Shown here: positions 11,595-20,699 of the stretch, one piece after another
How positions within the stretch are numbered: position 1 is the stretch's first letter
Layout of the letters: each line of letters opens with the position of its first letter
NCBI GenBank assembly: GCA_016648135.1
Contig: JADDOH010000165.1
Coordinates: 37,876-101,875, forward strand
DNA from: Agrypnia vestita
Taxonomy: Eukaryota; Arthropoda; Insecta; Trichoptera; Phryganeidae
Length of the DNA: 64,000 nucleotides
Direction of reading: 5' to 3'
The notes under the pieces: model-generated
Databases searched by the model: none
Told to the model about the DNA's origin: nothing
What the model saw: the letters and a program-made list of their open reading frames with translations, nothing else
Translations under genes and position numbers: made by a program

Positions 11595-12005
11595 AGCTGT
11601 ACCCGGCCACGCGTTGCTCAGTCTTGTTAAATGGAAAAGAAAAACGTATTTTTAGCTGTCACAGACGTGACATCTGTATAATAGTAGGTATATAAAGACG
11701 TAGTAGGTATATTAAAATATGCGCGTATTCGAATGCAGCATTGTATCAAAGTCAATTCGTGAAGAACATTCGGATATTTAAGATTTTGAACAAACGAATA
11801 TTTACATTTTTATATATTGATAGCTGTTCGTACCCGGCGTTGCTCGGGTTAAGGATTTAGTTAAACATAAGTTTGTGGAGGGATACAAAGGTTTCATTGT
11901 TTCGCAAAGTCTCTAATAAAAAAAAGGATCTAATAAATCTAGGCTGGGATGGATGGGATGTCCAGGTAGGAGTTGTGACCTATGTATTTCGCTGTGACCT
12001 AAAGA
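11595..12005 (+). repeat. Dispersed repeat, copy 1
   Basis: Begins near TAGCTGTACCCGGCCACGCG and contains CGAATGCAGCATTGTATC and an AACGAATATTTACATTTTTATAT word. Diverged copies lie at 15385-15760 (plus) and 38560-39360 (minus). It carries no coding sequence. A Helitron-like or other non-autonomous element is possible; the class is undecided. Confidence 0.6.
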
Positions 12006-12960
12006 ATAAGAATGCATAATGTGAATCAGATCGGCAAACGGAGATTTGAACAAAAACTAACAAGTGTGTGGGTGGGATAAGAATGGTGGGGGGGAGTTGT
12101 TTTCATTACCCGTCAGGTCTTGAACAATAAGTATGCAAAATCTGGGTCAGATCGGTCATACGGTGTAGATTTGTACCTACAGAAAATATAACAGAAAAAG
12201 TCGCCTTCGTTATCTGCCAGGTCCTAAAGAATAAGTTTGCAAATTTTGAGTCCGATCGGTCGAACGGTACAGATTTGCATTTTAAATATATCAGGGAAGG
12301 GAAAGGGGTAAAAGTATAGGGGGGAGATGTCGTCTATGTTACCCGCCGGGTCCTTAAGAATAAGTTTCCAAATTTTGAGTCTAATCGGTCGAATGGTACA
12401 GATTTGCATTGTAAATATATCAGGAGGAGAGGAATGGGTAAAAATGGAGGGCAGAAATGTCACTTATGTTACCCGCCAAGTTCTAAAGAATAAGTTTGCA
12501 AATTTTGAGTCCGATTGGTCGAACGGTACAGATTTGCATTTTAAATATATCAGGGGGAGGGGAAGGGATAAAAGTGGTGGAGAATAATGTCGTCTATATT
12601 TCCCGCCGGGTCCCAAAGAATAAGTTTCCAAATTTTGAGTACGATCAGTCGAACGGTACAGATTTGCATTGTGAATATGTCATGGGTAGGGGTTATTGTT
12701 GGTTATTGGGTAGGAGTTATTGGGGGAGGGAATGTCGTCTATGTTACCCGCCGGATCCTAAAGAATAAGTTCCAAATTTGAGTCCGATCGGTCAAATGGT
12801 ACAGATTTGCATTGTAAATATATCAGGGGAGGGAAGGGATAAAAGTGGTGGGGGGAAATGTCCTAAAGCATAAGTATGCAAAATTTAAGTCTAATCGGAC
12901 AAACTGTGTAGATTTGTATAGAGAACAGATAGATTTGTATAGAGAACAGATAGATGACAT
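12006..12960 (+). repeat. Tandem array of ~105-145-bp units with dimeric higher-order structure
   Basis: The anchor word ATAAG recurs at 12006, 12127, 12231, 12360, 12490, 12620, 12765 and 12870, giving spacings of 121, 104, 129, 130, 130, 145 and 105. Units starting at 12231 and 12490 share TTTGCAAATTTTGAG and TTGCATTTTAAATA. Units at 12360 and 12620 share TTTCCAAATTTTGAG and TTGCATTGT. The array therefore alternates two unit types, a ~260-bp dimer. Related single units occur at 30480-30640 and, reversed, at 38760-39200. Open frames across it are repeats, not genes. Confidence 0.85.
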
Positions 12961-13090
12961 TCAGTTTTACAGGTATAGATATCGCGGCTGCACTTTCTCA
13001 TCGCACAGTGGTCCCGCGGCCAAAGAAAGGCGGTCATAGGGGAATCGCGCAGCTAGCGGCTATCGTAGTGCATACTACTGCATGTTATTG
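12960..13090 (+). repeat. Flank of dispersed repeat, shared with 14980-15033
   Basis: CGCACAGTGGTCCCG here is the reverse complement of the CGGGACCACTGTGC word just before the MITE at 15042. Both sit beside members of the dispersed family, so this is probably a subterminal part of that element. Confidence 0.4.
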
Positions 13091-13185
13091 TGCTATTTTA
13101 TGATCAATTAAAGTAAATAATAATAAAAAACTCGATACATTGAAAATAAAATTAAAAATATAAGTTTAATCCATAAAAAATAACA

Positions 13186-13560
13186 CATATGGAAATAAAA
13201 ACAATTTTTTTTATGTTCTATCTTTTTAATTTTCTGAGACGCGTTTCGCCTTATGAGGGCATTATCAATTTAAATACATTACATTCAACAATTTGTATTT
13301 ATATTAAAAATGTTAGAAAGAGATGCCATATAATTTTAAGAATTAATTAAGGTTTTTGGATTTTCTGCATAATTCTAAGAAACAATTCTGTTCAAACACT
13401 AATGACAAGTAATACATATAAAGATGAGGATAGATTTACAACTAAATGTGACATTCTTAGTAACAAATTATGATTTCCACTAATTATAATTTCCAAACGC
13501 GGGGGTTCCAGATAGCATTATTCTTAATAACAAATATGTTTGAGCGCAAATTTCAAATGC
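13186..13560. repeat. PLE-like dispersed repeat, copy 1 (partner at 32090)
   Basis: Starts at ACACATATGGAAATAAAAAC and runs for about 370 bp in parallel with 32085-32510, sharing the hammerhead-like core, AATTCTGTTCAAACACT, AGTAACAAATTATG-like and CAGCATTATTCTTGATAA-like words. Both copies have the same orientation, with the core on the minus strand. No coding sequence is attached. Confidence 0.8.
13243..13268 (-). ncRNA. Hammerhead-like core, degenerate
   Basis: Minus strand TTGATAA in place of CTGATGA, then TGCC/GGC stem II and GAAAC. Two or more core substitutions make it probably inactive. Confidence 0.3.
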
Positions 13561-13699
13561 AGGGTTTCAAAGTTATAACTTTTATTCTTTTATATATATA
13601 TACAATAGAGATGATGGTATACGTCTCCCAACGGCATGGAAAAACATTTTATTCAACAGTAGATTTCATAGTAAAAACAATATATTAGCGCGCAAAAAT

Positions 13700-13776
13700 C
13701 AATTAAATATAACCACCGACACAATAGAAGCAACATCGAGTACAAAGCGTATCACAAGGATCTAGACAAACGCCAT
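13700..13776 (+). repeat. Short repeat shared with 63223-63300
   Basis: ATAACCACCGACACAATAGA and the following ~55 bases, including ACATCGAGTACAAAGCG, are almost identical at 63230-63300. Both end at ACAAACGCCATTAAGG. Confidence 0.85.
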
Positions 13777-13789
13777 TAAGGCCAACAAC

Positions 13790-14062
13790 GGCCGGGAACA
13801 CCTAATATTTAATACAAAATTCCCAAAAACCATTAAGGGCAATAATGACAAAGTACCCAAATTTAGATTTTGACTTACCAGACCTCACTTGGTAATAAGG
13901 TAATAATAAGGACGTGCTTGCACTGCCCCTCGTGACGGAAATTTATTAACAAGACACCCTGAAGATGCCTGTTGTGATTCAGGCGAAACGTCGGTTGACG
14001 AACGGTCCTTCTGAGGACCAGATTTTGACGCGGGTTACCCCCAAAGAAATTAATACTAACAT
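13790..14062 (+). repeat. PLE-like terminal repeat, copy 1 (partner at 29655)
   Basis: Shares with 29655-29900 the words AAGTACCCAAATTTAGATTT, TTACCAGACCTCACTTGGTA, a hammerhead-like core, and a downstream TTACCCC(C/G)AAAGAAATTAA. Both copies are on the plus strand, about 15.8 kb apart. The order of a variable upstream part, then the ribozyme core, then the tail matches PLE terminal repeats. Confidence 0.8.
13959..13989 (+). ncRNA. Hammerhead ribozyme-like core
   Basis: CTGAAGA (U7 changed to A, a position natural hammerheads tolerate), a 5-bp GCCTG/CAGGC stem II, then GAAAC. The cleavage strand was not identified. Confidence 0.55.
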
Positions 14063-14099
14063 ATATATTTACTTGTTCGTTTATGATTTTCTTTTCTAC

Positions 14100-14980
14100 T
14101 TCATATTAAAACATGAAGTAGATAAGAAAATCATAAACGATAATCAATATTTAACACAACAGTAACTCTAACTTTTAAATCGATAATAAATTTAACACTT
14201 CTGCTGATAATACAGAATTCTTCTTTCGTGGTAATTTTCTCAAACTAGAAATAAAGGGATCAGAATTAAGAAGGAGTATGTTTAAAAGGTCGCTGTTTGT
14301 GACAACTCGTGACATTTTCCTGTGTTGTCACGTCTAAATTGCTTAACTAATTTATTACAAGATTCAGCGGCCTCTTCTGAAAGCTCACCGATAGACAATA
14401 GTGAATATTCTATTGCTTCCGACCCATGAATTAATACTTCATGAACAGTAGAAGGCAAGTTGTGCCAGGAATATGCTGCTACAAGCATCCGCGCGGTTTC
14501 CTTTTCCGGTTATCTCACAGGCACAGTCGCAGATGATCGCAGCTAAATTCTTAATAATTCAAAAAAAGACACATTAACCTTTATTTTAGTATAAAAATTA
14601 TGCGTTTATATTTATTAAAAGTATTAAAAAGTCTCAATGAAAAAAATTAAAAAAAGGTTATATTAAACGCTTTTTCGTAGCACGATTATAAAAACTAAAA
14701 CAACAATAAATTTTTAAATAAAATACATAAAACAAATCATATATACTGTCAACTTGAATATCCATCACGATACAATAAGTCACAAACAATAGATTCTTGG
14801 AAAAACACAAGTTACGTACTCACTAATTAGCACTTAATGATAATAGTATGAGCGGGCACGTGCGATGCGTTCACTTCGGATGCACAAAAACAATTATAGA
14901 AATTACCTGATTGCAATTCCTTTTATACATTTAAGTAGTGTCACTAATAGTGAGTAATGCGACGAGGAATCGTGGTCTAA
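14100..14980. other. No gene seen
   Basis: AT-rich. A 68-codon minus-strand frame at 14282-14488 has no recognisable homology. 14070-14140 contains an imperfect inverted repeat (TTTATGATTTTCTTTTCTAC and its complement). Confidence 0.35.
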
Positions 14981-15041
14981 TTCAAAGATCGTGATTCAAG
15001 CCCTATGATCTACTACGGGACCACTGTGCATCGGTTCAAAC

Positions 15042-15376
15042 CATAGACGTACTATAAATATAGACTAGTTACAAACCAAAATATCTGCTACACAGAACGA
15101 CAACACGAATTACTGTGAACATAGTCGCACATTGCGGGAGTTGGTCTAGGGGTGTTCAAAATGTATAAATGTCCGCGCAATATATATATATATATAACTT
15201 CACATGCATTCGTTGTTAAAAATTATGTTTTATTGTCCTTTCTTATACGTGGTTATGAAAATAATTTCTATCTCTTTCTGACTGATACATAAAGTACGCA
15301 ATAGAAATAGCAGAAACAAGATGTCTCATATTTGTTTTTTAGTGACTAGTCTATATTTATAGTATCTACGTCTATG
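15042..15376. mobile_element. 335-bp MITE with 8-bp target duplication, inserted in a dispersed repeat
   Basis: The left end CATAGACGTA and right end TACGTCTATG begin a terminal inverted repeat of about 30 bp that includes CTATAAATATAGACTAGT; the right copy has a 4-base insertion (GATA). The 8-bp word GTTCAAAC flanks both ends (15034-15041, 15377-15384). The uninterrupted version of the host repeat occurs on the minus strand at 38688-38705, where GGTTCAAACG is continuous, so an empty-site paralogue confirms the boundaries. An 8-bp duplication fits hAT, P or Merlin. The CATAG terminus is not typical hAT, so the superfamily stays open. Confidence 0.88.
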
Positions 15377-15384
15377 GTTCAAAC

Positions 15385-15760
15385 GTTTTACTTAAGCAAA
15401 GACAACCGAATATTATCAAAAAATTTGAATTTGAAATATTTTATATAAATATTTATCAATATTGAAAGGGTAGGTACCTGCGCCGTTTTTTTCAAATAAC
15501 TTTTGCGAATTCGAATGCGACGTTGTGTCAAAAAGAACTTTAGGAGATTTATGATTTTGGACAATCGAAAATTTACATTTTTATTTATATAAATAAATAG
15601 CAGGTATATGAAAACAAATTAGGTATACAAAAACATCTTAGTAATCGAATGCAACGTTGTCACAAAATTTCAAAGCAATCGGTGAAGAACTTTCAGAGAT
15701 TATCGATTTTGTACAAACGAACATTTACATTTTTATTGATATAGATAATGACCTTTAAAG
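15385..15760 (+). repeat. Dispersed repeat, copy 2, with internal duplication
   Basis: 15385-15470 is the reverse complement of 38590-38705. 15500-15600 and 15640-15740 are two diverged copies of the same module (CGAATGCRACGTTGT, GAAGAACTTT, GATTTTGTACAA, TTTACATTTTTAT), so this copy has an internal tandem duplication of about 130 bp. Confidence 0.65.
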
Positions 15761-15769
15761 ATATCAGTT

Positions 15770-17866
15770 ATCATACTAATTTTGAAAACTGAATAGATAA
15801 GTTACAAGATGTTACGAACAGACCGACAACGAAATTATTATTATTGGTTGGATTACAAAATTTCAATTGTGACATGTCGTTCCCGTTACATCACATGAAA
15901 TGATTAATGTTAATAATGAGAGAGAAACGAAAGCCAAGGAAATTAATTCATTAGATGGAATTTCAGAATAATTTTATAAATTTATGAAAAAAAAAATCCT
16001 TTTTATTTATTCAGACTTGATATAAAGAATATAGAAAAATATAATTTAATGTGATTGTTTGCAATGAGTGTCGGCAACGCTAGCGAAATTCAGGAGTGAC
16101 GAGCACCTTTTCTCAAAGCTCCTCTTACAGTAGCTTGTTGGTGAAATGGTCATGATGCTCGCCTAGTGATCTGGTTGGTGGCTCCAGCCCTATTCCAGAA
16201 TACCAGCGAGTTAGTTTTATTTTCATATAGCACAAGCGTTTAGATTATTTTAAAAATAATAAGGATATATATTACGTGTTCGCATCTCTATCTAAAAAAG
16301 AAATTTTTGCATGAAAATTTTTATTATTATTTTAATGGCAACACGTGAGACTGAAGTATATTATAAACTAAATCTCAAAAAACTATACAAACTGAGCTTT
16401 TTTCATGTGTGATTGATTATTCGGTAATAAACGTGTTTTTTTCTCCACGTCCATATTGATCCGTATCACACATACAGTCATTACTCTTCCTTCCTAGCAT
16501 CTTTCATTTGGTTCATTTTCATCCAACTTCTCATGCATGCTCGTTGAATATTAATGCATCCAATTACGATAAAATTGGCTGAGAAACCAAGGGCGAGTGT
16601 TCACGTCCTCGGTTCTTTAAATATGGTTGCATATTTATTATTTATTATTCATATATATAGAGGATATTGAAAAAACGAAAAATAATGAAGCGATCGTTCG
16701 AATATTGGAATATATCTGTTATACAGGATGTAATTTAGCCGAAAGGTTTTTCAATTTTATCTTTTCATAACTGCTTTTTGGCAACTTGTTTAGGTAGGTA
16801 TATTTATTTGAAACAATGTTTTGTGTACAAAAATAAAATTGGCGTATTTTTCCTTTCAAAATGGTAAATGAATAAATCTTGTTCAGTCGCTTTGCGAACG
16901 ATTAAACCATTTTTGTGTGATTGGAAAAGCATGTCTCGCATTCACGATCAACGAAAAAAAGGACCGCCCACAATGCTGTTATAGGTATATCTAATATAAC
17001 TTGGGCAGCATTTGGATAAAGTTGCCCCTCAAAACATCATAAGACTCTCAAGAGACACAAATCCAAGTAATTTTTGTTGAACTAGAAGAAAAAAATGTTT
17101 TTTTATTGTGAATTATAAAAGGTGAATTGTAGACAAGGATAGTCTTGCACGGTTTCCTTGTCGTTACAATAAATTTTTTGTCGCTAACTCAACTATTTGT
17201 TAAGAAGAGATTTCAAAGAAATGGGACGATGACTACTTCGGGCATCTAAATCAGAATATGAGTTTACTTTTATGTTATATTTATGTTTATATTACTCACA
17301 TATGATGAATGATATTGAACAGCATTTTAATATACAAATATCTGTATACAATTATGTGTACAAATATCTATATTGACAATATCTCAATATCTCAGTTAAA
17401 TTTGACACGTAAGCTTTATGAGAAATAAGGCGTAATATTTTTTTTAATAATATTAAAACCGGGCGCTCTGAATATCTTTTTGAAATCAGAAAAAATTGTA
17501 GGCGCCATGTACCGATTCTGTTACTTCTCACTTCTGGCATGCTGAGCCAGTGGAGAGGCATCTTAGCTACTCCCCTAGTAGGCGTGGTGTAAAGTGTCAT
17601 ATACGTAATATAAGTAATAGTGATTTTTTTTTAAGACTTTAATGCATCGATTTACATTTACGATATAAAAAATCATTTGTACTTTCTTTCATCAATGTAC
17701 AAAATAAAAATTTATTAAAAAAAAGTCTCATTCATGAACTTTGTAAAAAGACAATTTTATTTTATTACAAAAATTATTTTTTAACAAACAGACCGTCAAC
17801 AGAAGGACACTCTACGACCATCTATTAGGCTCATTATCGACCGTAAAAGATGGACCTAGAGTGACA
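15770..17866. other. No gene recognised
   Basis: AT-rich DNA without recognisable proteins. Around 15800-15855 lies an end shared, reversed, with 9860-9925 (ATAATTTCGTTGTC and TTGTAACTT words). A weak tRNA-like patch at 16130-16205 was considered and not called. Confidence 0.35.
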
Positions 17867-17870
17867 TTAA

Positions 17871-18524
17871 CCCTTATAGTGCCGACGAGCGCCATGGCGC
17901 TCGTGGTCGGTGTGCGAAAAATGCCAGCGTCGCGATAGCGCTCGTTTCGGCAGCTCACTTTTGGCGCGCGTCATTGACGGTCGTGTTCCCGAGTTCATAT
18001 TTTTCATTAATTTGCGTTCTAACTTATTTCAATCACACTTTTTTCTACGCTCATAGGTAGGTGTGCGAAAAATGCCAGCATCGCCGTAGCGCTCGTTTCG
18101 ACAGTTCACTTTTGGCGTGCATCAGTGCGTTCTAATTTTTTCCAATCACACTTTTTTTCTAAAAACACTGTTATTATTATTTATTTCTATAATCCTAAAT
18201 TTGATTTCAAAATGTCGAACACGAGGGAAAGTTCCGATATGGATGTTGAAATGACAGAACAATTCGAAAACTGCGATAGCGGGAGTGATATATGATATAT
18301 ATATATTCTGTAATTTTCTTGTCAATAAATATGTAGTATTCAATTTCTGTGTTTTTATTCATAGTTTGAAATCTTCTGAAGAGAATGTTGAAAAAATTAT
18401 GAAAATTAGTGTTTTGTAACAGAAATGGTTAGTGGTTTTGGTGTTTATATAAATTATTTATGAAAATGCACTTTTTACTGGCATTTTAGCATATTTTGAC
18501 AAAATATTTATGGCACTAAAAGGG
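17871..18524. mobile_element. piggyBac-like mini-element (654 bp) with TTAA target
   Basis: The ends are CCCTTATAGTGCC and GGCACTAAAAGGG, matching inverted repeats with one difference. TTAA sits on both sides (17867-17870, 18525-18528), the fixed target of the piggyBac superfamily. A 20-bp perfect palindrome lies at 17885-17904, just inside the left end. A ~150-bp module (GTGTGCGAAAAATGCCAGC ... AATCACACTTTTTT) is repeated at 17909 and 18059. The interior keeps only the start of a transposase-like frame. It is an internally deleted, non-autonomous copy. Confidence 0.9.
18212..18295 (+). pseudogene. N-terminal stub of piggyBac-like transposase
   Basis: ATG at 18212 opens a 27-codon acidic frame starting MSNTRESSDMDVEM and ending at TGA 18293-18295. 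Transposases of this superfamily start with an acidic, Ser/Asp-rich leader. Its place inside the TTAA-flanked element supports it being the remnant of that leader after deletion of the catalytic domain. No DDD residues remain. Confidence 0.55.
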
Positions 18525-18529
18525 TTAAT

Positions 18530-19320
18530 GTACAAAATAAACCTACCTAAAAATTTTATGAAAATTCTGAATATGATATAATTACAAAATATATTTTTTA
18601 TGATCAATTAATAATAAATAAAGATATACATAAACAATATTAATAAAGAGCGAGATATTTGTAATGTGGTAATTTTACATCGTACCTTGTTTGATTCCTC
18701 CGCACTTCGGTTCTCCATCGCGGATATTTTCATAATTATTTTATTTACCTAGACTTATGAATCTTTTTAAACCAGAAACATACATTATATGCAGAGCTTT
18801 TATTATATGACTAGCCGTAAGACAGCAAGCGACTAGCCATCATCAATGTTGTTGTAATTCCAGCCTAATTCCAGCAAGTTACGGACAGACAGACATTCGA
18901 ACTTAGGATTGTTGATACTCGTACATTTGTTTTTTCATATGCGATTATTATACAATAATCAAATTAATATAGATTAAGAAATGATTAATAAAAAGTATCG
19001 CTACTATGACTTGAACATTTAAACATTTTGCTTTTGGGGTCAACAACCCGTTTTCCCACGCGTTTTTGACCAGCACTGACTTTTGACAAAGTTCCCACGG
19101 AAACTCAACAGCGCAACAAAAGACACGCGCACTCGGAAGCACGGACGTCTGTGTTTTTATACAGATAAGATTGACACCAGGCATCTGGCACATCTCACAT
19201 TATAGGAGAATAATCACACGCGGATTTCGCTGACATCGCGTTCCCACGCAAACAAAGGAAAGTAAAAAGATGCTGACAGGCCATTTCTTACACATGTTTT
19301 TGCACGCGTCTAGCAAGCAA
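18530..19320. other. No gene seen
   Basis: AT-rich to about 19010, then more GC. 18845-18890 shares TTGTTGTAATTCCA and CAAGTTACGG words with the reverse strand of 9900-9925, so it is another fragment end of a dispersed repeat. Confidence 0.35.
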
Positions 19321-19328
19321 AATTGGGA

Positions 19329-19363
19329 TATAAAAGACGTGCAGCGGACAAAACAATTCAGTT
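19329..19363 (+). promoter_or_regulatory. TATA + initiator core promoter
   Basis: TATAAAA starts at 19329 and an arthropod-type initiator TCAGTT lies at 19358-19363, placing the TATA T 31 bases before the initiator A, the standard spacing. The transcript would enter a GC-rich leader (19364-19515) and meet AATAAA near 19533. This is the layout of a retrotransposon LTR (U3, R, polyadenylation), but no second LTR copy is in the window, so it could instead be a host promoter. Confidence 0.45.
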
Positions 19364-19882
19364 CGTTCCCTCGCCGTCACCGCGACGTCATGCTGCGCGG
19401 CAACTACCGTAGCACACTTCGCTATGCAGTTCGTTCACTCGTCTCAACCACGAGGTCACGCTGCCCGACAATTGCTACCCGTAGCTCATCTCGCTACGTA
19501 GCGCATTGTGATGGTCGACATAGAAATAGATTTAATAAATTTAGAAAATCTTAAAATAATAATATTCAAAAAAGCCAAGTATGGACATCAAAAATATATT
19601 CCTTCTGGTTTGAATCGTTTAAAAGTAAGAGCCTGATATATTTCTTCTCAAGATTCTATGTATTACAAGAGGCTAACAAAATATTGAATATTCAGCTATA
19701 CAAGTAATATTTCTTAGATCTTTATTATACCATAGATATAATTCCGCGTTAAATTAATATTGTTTGCCAATCCTAATAGACTCGAACTTGTGAGTAGGTG
19801 CGAACGAGCCTTTATTATTTATGAATCGGAACAGCAAGTCTCGCGTGTAGCGAATGCTTTACTATTATTTTAACGAAACGGA

Positions 19883-20078
19883 CCAATCACAGGCGCGCGT
19901 TGCCTTCGACGGGTTGAGCCAATAGCGACCATCTTGATGACTGAATCCGGCCAATGGCGGGCGCCGTTGATGAGGTCATCTCGCATAGGATGAGTCACTG
20001 CACTAGCGTGGATTTCGGAGGTATGGTGCAATCGTTACTATAAAAGGAGCGAACGCCATATACAGAGCCCCTTCAGTT
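19883..20078 (+). promoter_or_regulatory. Promoter with three CCAAT boxes, AP-1-like site, TATA and initiator
   Basis: CCAAT occurs at 19883, 19919 and 19951, TGAGTCA at 19991, TATAAAAG at 20038 and TCAGTT at 20073. The dense, ordered set in GC-rich DNA argues for a real polymerase II promoter. No convincing ATG-started ORF follows. A solo LTR or the 5' end of an unseen gene are both possible. Confidence 0.5.
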
Positions 20079-20170
20079 CGAGACCAGTATTTGCGAGCGG
20101 AAGCGCTGCCCGAGAGACTACAGACAGAGCCCTCAGTTCCAGAACATCATTTGCGGACGGAGTTGCTGTC
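20058..20170 (+). repeat. Two-copy tandem repeat over the start site
   Basis: About 57-bp units: CAGAGCCCCTTCAGTTC ... GCGCTGCCCGAGAG at 20062 and CAGAGCCCTCAGTTCC ... GTTGCTGTCTGAAC at about 20123. The duplication includes the initiator-like TCAGTT, so a second start site may have been created. Confidence 0.7.
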
Positions 20171-20348
20171 TGAACGTGTGGAGGAATCTACCATTCGTCA
20201 GTACCAGAGAGGATCATACCGCCACTGTGTAACAGCTAAGGAACACATTTATATTATCTATTGGTTAATTATTTTTACAATTGAAATATATTTATTTTGG
20301 GAAGATTTAAGATCGGAGCAATTATGTATAAATAATATCACGATTTCT

Positions 20349-20690
20349 GGTGTGATATTGGTTCAATTCGTACGGGAATATCTCCCAAACGAATATATTT
20401 TGATGCATGGGGATTTTCATACCATTTGTATTAACAATTGATTTTACGGAGCTCTGTATGCAGCGCTTAATAGATTCATAATAATTGTCGACGCGTTATG
20501 TATTGCGTAACCAGATATCAATCCAAATCGTACGAGAAATTCTTCCGAACGAATATATTTTAAAGTATGGGGATTTTCATACTATTTTTACTAATAATTG
20601 AATACACGTAATTCTATAAGAAACGCTTAGTAGCCTTATAATAATTGTATTGCTTAAGTATTGCGCAATCCGGTCTTCAGCTAACTCTTT
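20349..20690 (+). repeat. Two-copy ~160-bp tandem repeat
   Basis: TCGTACG(G/A)GAA at 20368 and 20528 starts two parallel stretches sharing GAACGAATATATTTT-like, TATGGGGATTTTCATAC-like and ATAATAATTGT words, with a period of 160 bp. Divergence is substantial. Confidence 0.75.
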
Positions 20691-20699
20691 ATGATTTGA

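Noticed and set aside
12006..12960. CRISPR-like regular spacing
   Set aside because: Whole units repeat, with no unique spacers, and the genome is eukaryotic.
16130..16205. Possible tRNA-derived SINE head (TGGTGAAATGGTCATGATGC and GGCTCCAGCCC)
   Set aside because: The B box is too degenerate and I see no SINE body or second copy.
20091..20441. 116-codon frame just downstream of the CCAAT/TATA promoter
   Set aside because: It starts at TTG rather than ATG, runs through a tandem repeat and has no domain.
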